A stretch of 17,385 nt of DNA from Fennellomyces sp. T-0311 (taxonomy: Eukaryota > Mucoromycota > Mucoromycetes > Mucorales > Lichtheimiaceae), in assembly GCA_025266875.1 (NCBI GenBank), contig JALLLT010000139.1, forward strand, positions 1 through 17,385, given 5' to 3'. Below, one piece after another: positions 1 through 8,202 of the stretch; the first letter of the stretch is position 1, and each line of letters opens with the position of its first letter. A program made the translations under genes and the position numbers. The notes below the pieces were generated by a model. It saw only the letters and a list, made by a program, of their open reading frames with translations. It did no database searches and was not told where the DNA came from.

Positions 1-2
1 AC

Positions 3-1355
3 TGGCCCAAGTTCTATGCCCTTTCAGAAGAACAATGGCTGTCGATGTACAAGGACCTATTGGATAAGCACAAGGACAAATTTGTGGTGCACAACTCGGC
101 GGTATATCGGAAGGTCAAGATCGGTGACACTATCAAGAAGGTTCGCTATGTGATGTTTGCTCGGCGTGCAGATCTGGTGTCAGATACCCACAAGTCCCTT
201 GGCCATTCTGGTACAACAACAGTATATGATGTCTTACGCAAACGTTACTGGTGGCCCGATATGCATTCGGATATTCAAGATTGGTTGTCTGCGTGTCCAC
301 AGTGTCAGCTGGCCTCCAATGCTGACCGCCAAGTCCATCACGCCCCCATGAAGCCATTAGATGTACCACCGCCTTTTGCCCGCTGGCACCTCGATTTCAT
401 TGGCGAGTTGCCCACCATGCTGAATGGTAACCGTTGGCTTCTTGTTGCTGTTGACTACGCCACCAACTGGACCATTGCTCGCGCTGTTCCTGACACCACC
501 GGTGCTGCCATTGCGGAGTTCCTCTATAAGGAGATCGTTATGCGTTTCTCTTGTCCCACGGAAATCTGCATGGACCGCAGTGCCAATTTTATATCCAAGG
601 TCCTTGCTCATTACCTTGGCCGTCTCAAAATTAAGCACGTTCTCACTTCGGCGTTTCACCCAAGAACCAATGGCAAGGCTGAACGCACAAACGGCATCCT
701 CAAGCAAATGCTGCGCAAGTTTGTTCAAGGCCAGATCCACACATGGGACCAGTATGTTGACACTGCTTTGTTTGCCTGCCGCGTCCGCAAGCATCGCACC
801 ACTGGCTTTAGTCCATACTTCCTTGTCTATGGTCAAGAACCTCGTTTGCCTGGTGACCCTCTGCGCCCATTCATCGATATGGCTGAGCCGCCTCAAGACA
901 CGCCTATCGAAGCGCATGGTCGAGTACCAGAAGTACGTCGCTTGCGTGAGGCATGCATCATCGCCGAACGCCGGCTGAAGGAAAATGCCGCCAAGGACAA
1001 GGAACGCTGGGATGAGATCCTCAAACCTCAAAAATTTTCCATTGGTGACCATGTTTTGATGTGCCACAAAAACAAGTTGAGCCTGCAGTTCAATTGGAAA
1101 GGCCCATTTAAGGTTATCACAGTACATCCCGAAACCGATATTTACAAGTTGGAGGACCTCAATGGTCAAGTCTATTCTTTCTAGGTCCACACTGATCGTC
1201 TCAAGACCATTCATATCAAGTCTCCAGTCTTGAGCGATCCTTGGTATGATCCTACCGCCGTCCGCGCGTCTGAGCGCCGTGACCTTCAAGCTGCCGGCCA
1301 TATTGCGTTGTTGTCCGAGGACGTACAACAGTCTGAGGAGGGGGTATTGTCGTAG
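3..1355 (+). CDS. Ty3/gypsy Pol polyprotein, integrase end (5' truncated by window, one in-frame TAG)
   Basis: This is the C-terminal part of a Ty3/gypsy retrotransposon polyprotein, the integrase that inserts the cDNA into the genome. The frame is open from base 3, so the gene begins outside the window. Counting from the Met at 45, an HHCC zinc-binding module is visible (H49, H54, C84, C87), then the rve catalytic core with D117 (WHLDF), D177 (MDRSANF) and E213 (HPRTNGKAER); D177 and E213 have the classic 35-residue spacing. A basic C-terminal region ends in a VHTDRLK motif, as usual for gypsy integrases. A TAG at 1182-1184 falls just before that motif, and the frame stays open for another 56 codons to TAG 1353-1355, so this copy is probably mutated (TGG or CAG to TAG). 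The last codons run through the polypurine tract into the LTR, a common gypsy layout. Family call is secure; activity is doubtful. Confidence 0.9.
1335..1344 (+). other. Polypurine tract of the gypsy element
   Basis: An all-purine run, GAGGAGGGGG, lies 3 bp before the LTR start. It is the expected primer site for plus-strand cDNA synthesis, and its position defines where the 3' LTR begins. Confidence 0.7.
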
Positions 1356-1683
1356 CCATTCTGGCGGGCTTCTTTGTATTTCTCTTTTTGGACAAGTCGT
1401 TCGTGGTATCTCTTTGTTGCACAGCAACGCGCTGTTGCACGAATATTACTCACAACGCATTCATCCCTTTTAGACCCCAGCATGACTCACACATATTCAC
1501 CTTGCTGTCCATATTACTCATACCATAGTCATTACACGCATTATTACAGATAATACTTTATTAGCTAAAATATATATAAATATCCCCATAGACAAAAGAA
1601 ATAAACGTTATCTATCTACTTCTCTCTCAAAACCTCTTTTCTGTTATTGGCCACGGATCTATCCGCCAAAAAGTGACACGACA
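1348..1683 (+). repeat. 3' LTR of the gypsy element (336 bp)
   Basis: The LTR begins TGTCGT just after the polypurine tract and ends ACGACA, giving 6-bp terminal inverted repeats of the TG...CA type. Inside are a TATA-like AT run (about 1571-1580) and a possible polyadenylation signal AATAAA (1600-1605), in the order expected for U3-R-U5. The 5' LTR lies outside the window, so LTR-LTR divergence cannot be measured. Its right target duplication was separated by the later insertion of the inverted solo LTR. Confidence 0.75.
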
Positions 1684-1684
1684 T

Positions 1685-2003
1685 TGTCGTGTCACTTTTG
1701 GCAGTAAGACTATAGCCAATAACAGATAAAAGGTTTTGAGAGAGAAGTAGATAGATAACGTTTATTATTTTAGTCTATGGGGATATTTATATGTTTTCTA
1801 ATGCTAATAAAATACTACTGCAGCATACTGCAGATTGCTGCGCATGATGTGGATAATAAATATGATGACAGTGATAATGATACAAGAAAGTACAAAGGGT
1901 TACTGCGGCATACCGCAGCGATCTGTGCAACAGCGAATTACTGCGCAACAAGAAGAACATCTAAAAAGGAAACAAAACGAAGTCCACCAGAATGGCTACA
2001 ACA
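1685..2003 (-). repeat. Solo LTR of the same family, inverted (319 bp), with 4-bp target duplication
   Basis: Read on the minus strand this runs from TGTTGTAGCC to GTGACACGACA and matches the 1348-1683 LTR along its length, with many substitutions and indels. The best match is over its last 100 bp and over the first 90 bp. It is flanked by ACAT at 1681-1684 and ACAT at 2004-2007, a 4-bp target duplication. No internal retrotransposon sequence or polypurine tract follows, so it is a solo LTR left by LTR-LTR recombination. The left ACAT uses the final ACA of the neighbouring LTR, so this insertion hit the exact end of that LTR. Confidence 0.75.
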
Positions 2004-2093
2004 ACATATTATCTGCCAAAAAGATTACGACAAAAGGAATGTCTACCATTTCTGGCAATAGCAATTTTTTAGTACATAATTATATAACCATAA

Positions 2094-2166
2094 TGGAGAA
2101 GCTGGGCGTCGATCCCAGTACCTCTCGCATGCTAAGCGAGCGCTCTACCATTTGAGCTACATCCCC
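2094..2166 (-). tRNA. tRNA-Ala (anticodon AGC), 73 nt, no intron
   Basis: The minus strand folds as a full cloverleaf. The acceptor stem GGGGATG/CTTCTCC carries the G3:U70 pair that marks alanine tRNAs, with one U-U mismatch. The anticodon stem CTCGC/GCGAG holds loop TTAGCAT with anticodon AGC (2131-2133 on the plus strand). The A box is TAGCTCAAATGG and the B box contains GGATCGACGCC, the internal RNA polymerase III promoter. A TTTATA element lies about 15-20 bp upstream. CCA is not encoded. The nearest T-run that could end transcription is about 60-75 bp downstream, inside LTR debris. This is the only clear host gene in the window. Confidence 0.96.
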
Positions 2167-2229
2167 TTGATGTAGGGTATAAAAGGGGTCAAGGTTTTTG
2201 AGGCCATATGCACAATCACATGCACTGCA

Positions 2230-2387
2230 CTTAAAATGATTTTTAGCCTAGCTAAAATTGGGCTCAAAGGCCGACTTTGAGCTGATTTGAGCCAGCTCAA
2301 ATCTCACATTTGAACGATTTTGAGCCAGATTAATGACCACCTTTAAACCAGCTCATTCTGCTTAAATGTGGACTTTGAGCTAGCTAA
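2230..2387. repeat. TTTGAG/CTCAAA-rich repeat, left half (split by the CACTA insertion)
   Basis: Seven copies or near-copies of TTTGAG or its complement CTCAAA occur here, including a perfect 9+9 palindrome GATTTGAGC-CA-GCTCAAATC at 2283-2302. The same motifs continue at 7487-7545 on the other side of the Plavaka element, so the two halves were probably one older repeat. No coding potential was seen. Confidence 0.5.
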
Positions 2388-2440
2388 CACTGCGCAGAAG
2401 TAAAAGAATACTGTGCTTTTAAAAGCAACGTATTCTTTTA
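2388..2440 (+). repeat. Left terminal and subterminal repeats of the CACTA element
   Basis: After CACTG there are facing copies of AAGAATAC (2404-2411) and GTATTCTT (2430-2437) around an inner GCTTTTAAAAGC palindrome. This subterminal inverted arrangement recurs at 7321-7356 in the right end and is the likely transposase-binding region. Confidence 0.7.
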
Positions 2441-3163
2441 AATGGAGTGGGGGTACGTGAGAAACTGCCGGGACCCCCGATTTTGATATAGGAAGATGGT
2501 GTTTGCAGCAAGAAAAAAAGAAACATAAACAACGGCAATGGTATTCCGAGGTCATGTGTCAGCGAAAGTAAATAAAATACAAGCGTTTAAGCCTAATTTG
2601 GAACGTGCGAAACAGTAAACCAGCAATGCCGTTTGGCAATGTCAATACGGGAGATGTGCAGTGACTAGTAGTCTTTACAATACACATGAAGGAAGCGAAC
2701 GGTTTAGTGGGAAAGCCAGTTTATTTAGGAAAGGGACGGCAATTTTCTGCTCCGGCAGTAAAAAAAGGCGTACTGTTGCTAATCTACTTAATGCTGGCGA
2801 GAATGAATGTCCAATGTCAAGACTGAGTGCTTGCACATAGTCTTTCATTCATGGAGCGCCAAGGCAGTATGTAATTTCGCTCTTTTCAGGCACAGTTCTG
2901 GATGAGAGATATGCAACTTTATATTATGCAGCAAGTTATTTTTACTGCCGATCTGTATAAGGAGACACAAATCCAAAACAGGAAAATCTTTATCATAAAA
3001 AACGTGGCCGTTTAATATTGCTACGAACATAATACATGCGGCCAAGAAAGCAATAGATGTGGCCAAAGAGAGAGGCATGCAGCCAAGGAAACTGGTTAAT
3101 AGAAAGCACACATTCGTATCTACATTTTATTTTATAACGCGGTGCCGTAATTGAAGAAAAAAG
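2441..3163. other. Non-coding 5' region of the CACTA element
   Basis: About 720 bp between the left subterminal repeats and the transposase promoter. No reading frame with coding character, RNA gene or clear repeat was recognised. Confidence 0.4.
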
Positions 3164-3167
3164 ATGA

Positions 3168-3175
3168 ATATAAAA
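3168..3175 (+). promoter_or_regulatory. TATA box of the Plavaka transposase gene
   Basis: TATAAAAG lies about 75 bp before the chosen ATG at 3248, with a pyrimidine-rich stretch (CACTTCTTCTTGC) between them where transcription probably starts. This spacing favours the ATG at 3248 over the in-frame ATG at 3164, which overlaps the TATA region. Confidence 0.55.
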
Positions 3176-3247
3176 GCACGCCAGAAACGCGATCGAAGGA
3201 TCGGGCATCTACACTTCTTCTTGCACACCACACTTACCTCTTTACCA

Positions 3248-6200
3248 ATGTCTAGTCACCAATTGTTTCAATGCTTGTGCGAGACATGTACGCGCCATAA
3301 TCCTAATGGTATGGCCGTAACAGCAGCAACGTACAACGCGCACTATGAGCGCGGTGTTACTGCAATGCTGATGGAATCTATTGGTAAGTCCAAATTATAC
3401 GGTACCGTGCGTTATGTTGACCAAGGTATATGCAGATGGTAATCTTGTCGAATCAACCGCAAATACCGAGGAAACCGCGGACCAAAGCCGTGACGAGCCA
3501 ATGTCTGTTGATAACTACGATGGTGGTGGCAACGGTATGCTTCAGAGTAACATCCAGAGGTAGCTTGCTAATGAAAAAATAGGATATACATCATACCACT
3601 CATCAGAACCTATACCGGAGCATACACCAGCGCCCTTGTTGCGAACTTTGAGCCAGGAATCTCTGCCACAAGAGTCATTTCATGACGCAATTACGGAAGA
3701 TCGGGAGCCGCTGATCGAGGAGCCAATGGAGGACTTTGATTCCTTGACGAATGACGACGAAGGTTTGTAAAGAAACTTACTGCTGAGGCTAGAGTGCGAC
3801 CGTTAATATAAAACTGATATAGATATAAGTTCTGACGTACAACCTGACACTCCTTTGAGCGATTTGATCCCACAGCCGCTGCTCTTCATCTTCATGTTTC
3901 TTGCTCTGTTCCTACTGCACCATCTCTCGGAATGGACGTCGACCCTCCTGATTACTTTTGTCATGACGTTAATCCCTCTTATGCATGTCCCAACATTCAA
4001 CTTTCCTGCTACGATATCCACAATTCGTCATTATATCGGATTTTAGGACCTGACAGAGCCTATCGTTATGTACGTTGCTTGCTCAAAATGCCACGCGATC
4101 TACCTGCCCTCCACAGCACCTGACACTTGTGAGACTGTTCGATTGAACGCCGACGTGTGCGCAAACCCATTGTTCAAGGTATCTTCCAATCGTCAGACTC
4201 GCGTGCGTCGGACGCCATTCAAGCAGTACGCCTACTACCCGGTCAAGTCCGCATTGGAGAAGTTGTTCAAACGCAACGGTTTCGAGGAAAAGATTGAGGA
4301 ATGGAGGCAGCACCCGTTTTTTGGCACCGTGTATTCGGACATCCACCACGGCGCTATGTGGAACAGCATCAAGACCGAAAATACCCAAGAGCCCTTTGTT
4401 GCCCGCGAGCGTTCTTTGCTACTATCCATCAATGCAGATTGGTTTGCACCTTTCGATTCAGGTTATTCTTGTGGCGCCATATATCTTACCGTCAACAATC
4501 TACCGCGTGCCGAGCGCTATAAGACCGAGAATGTAATTCTTGTTGGTGTCATGCCTGGACCACGCGAGCCTAGCACTTACGAGATCAATAATTATTTGGA
4601 GCCGCTGATAACCGATCTACTTACCTTGTACACCGGAATCGATGATATGCCGACTGCTCAGATGCCCCGAGGTACTCGCGTGCGCGCTGCCCTGCTCAAC
4701 GTTATTTGTGATATGCCGGCAAGCCGCAAAATCTGCGGTTTTACATCGCATGCAAGTACACGGGCATGCAACAAGTGCTACCGCGAGTTTGTGACCGACC
4801 CCGAGACCAACAAGATGATCTACGCTGGCGTCGACATTCCTGAGGAGACATTGCGATCAAACACGGACAATCGCGAGGCAGCGAGGCTTTGGCAGGCAGC
4901 AGAAACCCAAAGTGCGCGACAACGCCTTGAGCGCGAAAATGGGACACGTTGGTCGCAGCTCCATCGGCTTCCTTATTTTGACGCCATAAATGCAACTGTC
5001 ATCGACCCTATGCATAACCTTTTCCTTGGCACCGCCGAGCGGATGGTTACGATATGGAAATCCGAGGGCTATCTGACGGAATCGGTGCTCACAGAGATGC
5101 AAACCAAAGCAGACCGAATCATCGTGCCTCCCGGAATGCCAACCCTTCAACGCAGGATCCAACGGAAATTCAGCTTCATGACCGCCGATGACTGGCGAGT
5201 TTGGACCTTGGTGTACTCGCCATACGTACTGAAAAGTGTGTTGAGACGCACTCACTATGTGCACTGGTTGCTTTTCGTCGACGCTTGCCGCATGCTGGCA
5301 AAACCCTGGATCACTGATGCCGAAATTGCAGAAGTACATGACAAGATGGTGGAATTCGTGGCAGACTGCGCGAGGTACTATGGTGACGCTGCCGTATCTC
5401 CCAATATGCACCTCCATCTTCACCTACGAGACGTCTTGCAGCTACATGGGCCGATCTATGGATGGTGGGCCTTCTCCTTTGAGAGATACAACGGTTATAT
5501 GAAAGATGTCGATACGAACCAGAAGGATTGCTTTGAGCTTACGTTCATGAAGCGATTTATCGAGAAGACTGGTGCGGTCGATTTTGTCCAGCGTCAAGCA
5601 GGTCGTTTCGAGGAGTATGCCCGGCAATACGCTATGCTGTTACAGATTGCTGGTCAATCTACATCCCAAGCACAATACCACCGCCTAAATACCTTTGACT
5701 ATGAGACGTTCCTCAGCTATTCGTTGAGCCCGACGTTGACCGTCAACATCACTGGAGCAGAGCCATTACCACCGTCCACCGCCATGTCCATGAGCAATGG
5801 TGTTGAGGGAAGCCTCAGTGAAGACCACCATGCTCTCTTATGCCAGTACTACAGCAATACGTACGGCATCGAGGTTTTGGCACCTCGAAGCGGCACCACT
5901 GGCTGTACCTTTGCTACGGAAAAGGTTGAGAAGTTTCGAACGATTGAGATCTTTGGGCAGACGTACCGATCAGCTGCAGCTTCATCATCGCGCGGCTCAC
6001 ATATTCAAGTAATCTACTTGCGGCGTGGTGTACGTCGTGCATATCCTGGCCGCGTAATGTACTTCTTCAAGCACAAAATCATCATCAACCGTATACCAAT
6101 GGTCCACCATCTTGCGTTTGTCCGTTGGTACAGTTCAAAGGAGGAGCAACGCTTTGTACCAGTGACCCTTGAAGAATGGCTGTGGCAGTACATGGATGAG

Positions 6201-6329
6201 AATGACGTGTGTATAATCCCGGTCCACAGAATCCATTCCCAGGTAGCGGTGGTTCCACATGGCGCGCAGGCAGATCCTACGACGGCCTCGATGGTCGTAA
6301 TCCCGTTGCCGAAAAGAATAACCATTTAA
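3248..6329 (+). CDS. Plavaka-type (CACTA superfamily) DDE transposase, 3 exons, two in-frame TAG codons
   Basis: Transposase that would cut and insert the 2388-7486 element. Exons inferred from GT-AG sites and phase: 3248-3383, 3436-3762 and 3823-6329; introns are 52 and 60 bp and total length is 989 codons plus TAA, usual for the family. Exon 1 has a putative zinc-binding motif (C9, C11, C14, H32). The catalytic part from 4068 shows YVACSKCHAIY, the NADWFAPFD motif (first acid at 4437-4439), PGPREP, the CDMPASRKICGF...C-x2-C knuckle (second acid in CDMPA), IDPMHNLFLGTA and FERYNGYMKD (probable catalytic E), all typical of Plavaka/Transposase_21-like proteins. Two TAG codons (3561-3563, 4044-4046) interrupt otherwise continuous sequence. 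They leave an uninterrupted 753-residue frame (4068-6329) holding all catalytic motifs. AATAAA follows at 6332. The family call is strong; the exon 1-2 structure is inferred. Confidence 0.85.
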
Positions 6330-6463
6330 AAAATAAAGTTGCTTTGACACGAAAACAATGGTTGTTCAGGGGAAAAAACGAAACTTTTAATTTTTAGCCC
6401 AAGAGGGCAAGGTCTCCAACACAGCCGGGTCCAAAACGCGGTCGTTATCCACTTCATACCTGG

Positions 6464-6471
6464 TATAAAAA
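6464..6471 (+). promoter_or_regulatory. TATA box of the second gene in the CACTA element
   Basis: TATAAAAA is followed by about 60 bp of C/T-rich sequence (CTCTCTTTTCATCTCTTTC...) resembling a fungal initiator and 5' leader. The first ATG downstream is at 6602. Confidence 0.5.
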
Positions 6472-6601
6472 GCAGTATGCAGCAGAAAATCTCTCTTTTC
6501 ATCTCTTTCACTTTCCTTTACCATCGCTACCTTGTACAACTCCTCACTCTCTCATCGCTACAACCCTATCGGTATTGATTGAAGACTATCCATTCTTCTC
6601 T

Positions 6602-7025
6602 ATGCTGCCTTATTGGAAACTAACAAGGCTGGCTAATAGGTAAGTCTGCTTGCCACCGCATAAATTCTTAAGCTTTTAATTTACCAGAGCCACTTGTTTA
6701 CCACTGCCGGTGCTCCACTCATAGACTCAATCTACAAAGGTACATAATTGCTGAACTCCATTACAATGAAGCTCACGAAATTTGACAACAGAGATCCTGC
6801 AATTGGAGTGTGCCCATCAGCGTAAGGTAACCTTTACTTTAATATTACTGTGCACGTTTTCGTCTAACATCTCTCATTCTAGTTACCACCAGTTATCATT
6901 TTCTAACCGGTGCACCTATACTGTTCATCGAGGCTGGTCATTATTACTGCTCTTGCTGTCCCGTTCCATTGCACGATCTCGCTGCCATGCTCCCGGACTA
7001 CTTGCTACATCTTATCGCTATATAG
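6602..7025 (+). CDS. Small spliced gene of unknown function inside the CACTA element
   Basis: I do not recognise this product. Exons joined by GT-AG sites in compatible phase are 6602-6639, 6690-6739, 6792-6821 and 6883-7025; the three introns are 50, 52 and 61 bp, like those of neighbouring genes. The result is an 86-residue protein with an IEAGHYYCSCCP segment and a C-terminal PLHDLAAMLPDYLLHL helix-like stretch. A TATA box lies about 135 bp upstream. The frame stops at TAG 7023-7025 but continues open for 76 more codons to TAA 7254-7256, so the TAG may be another premature stop and the full product could be about 162 residues. Its position inside the transposon ends makes it an accessory or captured passenger gene. 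Alternative splice choices are possible at 6686-6689, 6790-6793 and 6822-6827. Moderate to low confidence in the exact model. Confidence 0.4.
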
Positions 7026-7256
7026 AAATTGAACCTGCTATCTTTTCTTTTGATAATAAAAATGCCACAAATTTTAAATGCATACAATCGCACCATCTAT
7101 TCTGCCAATTATGTCGCTGAAACGAAAGTCTATAAAACGATACCGTTCCATCTGTTTCGGGTACTCCTTCCGATATCGATAATCAGTGTTTCATCTATTT
7201 TTGTTTCTGAGAAAGCTTCCATTCTGACACGAAACGTTTCATTACACGAAAATTAA

Positions 7257-7320
7257 GGTTCAAAACGTCATATTTATGCCGTCTTTAGTAAAACTACACA
7301 ACCTCCGATTGGCCATTCAC
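7257..7320. other. Short 3' region of the CACTA element
   Basis: Sequence between the last open frame and the right subterminal repeats; nothing specific recognised. Confidence 0.3.
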
Positions 7321-7486
7321 TAAAAGAATACATTGCTTTTAAAGCGCTGTATTCTTAAGAATGTCGAGTTCTCCTTAAAAGAATGCAGTATTTTCAAGAA
7401 TACTGTATCTTCATGAGTATTCTTAAGGATACTCAGGTAGAATACGCAACTTTTTTACCCCTGTATTCTTTTAGCCCCTCCCAGTG
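7321..7486 (+). repeat. Right terminal and subterminal repeat array of the CACTA element
   Basis: Five exact copies of AAGAATAC or its complement (7324, 7349, 7396, 7417, 7463) plus three one-base variants (7357, 7379, 7438) lie within 150 bp of the CAGTG end. Clustered short subterminal motifs in both orientations are a hallmark of CACTA elements, where they bind the transposase. Confidence 0.7.
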
Positions 7487-7545
7487 TAATTTTCTCAAAT
7501 GTGGCCTTTGAGTGATTTTGAACTGGCTCAAAACATACATTCTTT
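7487..7545. repeat. TTTGAG/CTCAAA-rich repeat, right half
   Basis: Continuation of the repeat interrupted by the CACTA element, with four more TTTGAG/CTCAAA-type motifs. AAATGTGGCCTTTGAG at 7496-7511 matches AAATGTGGACTTTGAG on the left side (one mismatch). Confidence 0.45.
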
Positions 7546-8202
7546 TTTTTAAACATCTTATTGGTTAAAACTAGTGTACTATTACTCTTTTCTTAAATAA
7601 TAATTGGTTCATATTTAAAAAAAAAGTTTTTTTTCTTTTTATATAATGTTAAAGAAGTGTTTTTATTGATAAAATAATATTATTTCAAAAGCTTATAATA
7701 AAAAACTATATACAAAAGTATTTCTATTTGTAAAACTATAAATGCTTACCTTTTTTCCTATAATAAAGTGTTGCTTTGTAGATAAAAAAAAGTGCTATTC
7801 TTACATATGCTTTGATAGTGTGAGGTTTTTTATTTTCTACTCTATTGAAAAGCTAGTTAATTAGTACTAAATAAAAAAAAAGCAAACATACCATTTGACC
7901 AATCAAGTAATAAGAGAATGCCTGGTATAAAAGAAGTATAAAATGTTTAAATACTGTAGTTAAAGAAAAGCATACTGCAAGATTATATACAAATAAGTTC
8001 TCTGTAAAAAAATATAGTGAGAAAGAATCTGTTTATCATGATGGAAAAAAATACATACCAATATTATGGGCGACAGGATTTGTGTAAAAGAGGTCTTTAT
8101 AAAAAAACACCACGTCATCCAGCTATACAACCTCACAGCCCAAAAAGCATACCATAAAAGAAACCATAACAACAGATTTTTATGTAAAAGTTGTCTCTAT
8201 GA
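7546..8202. other. AT-rich gene-free stretch
   Basis: Strongly A/T-rich sequence with poly-A and poly-T runs. No convincing coding frame or RNA gene was seen. Its end (8123-8175) is a diverged copy of 10402-10452, and the last 8 bases form the left target duplication of the hAT element. Confidence 0.5.

Larger units (their letters stand above)
2388..7486 (+). mobile_element. Complete CACTA-superfamily (Plavaka-type) DNA transposon, 5099 bp
   Basis: The element begins CACTG at 2388 and ends CAGTG at 7486, and is flanked by TAA (2385-2387) and TAA (7487-7489), a 3-bp target duplication. CACT(A/G) ends and 2-3 bp duplications are the signature of the CACTA superfamily. In both ends the CACTG is followed, at exactly the same 13-nt spacing, by TAAAAGAATAC (18 of 24 terminal bases match). 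It holds a large Plavaka-like transposase gene and a small spliced gene of unknown function, both on the plus strand. The transposase gene has two in-frame TAG codons, so this copy is probably not autonomous as it stands. Confidence 0.85.

Noticed and set aside
357..1427. A 356-codon open frame on the minus strand opposite the integrase
   Set aside because: It is antisense to a clear integrase with all catalytic motifs, its own product has no recognisable domain, and it runs into the LTR. It is a shadow of the strong codon bias of the integrase.
2343..2555. Minus-strand 70-codon frame
   Set aside because: It crosses the left boundary of the CACTA element and covers its TIR; no domain or start signal.
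5442..5627. Minus-strand and alternative-frame open frames across 4083-6350
   Set aside because: All overlap the transposase coding exon and lack domains; they are shadows of that gene.
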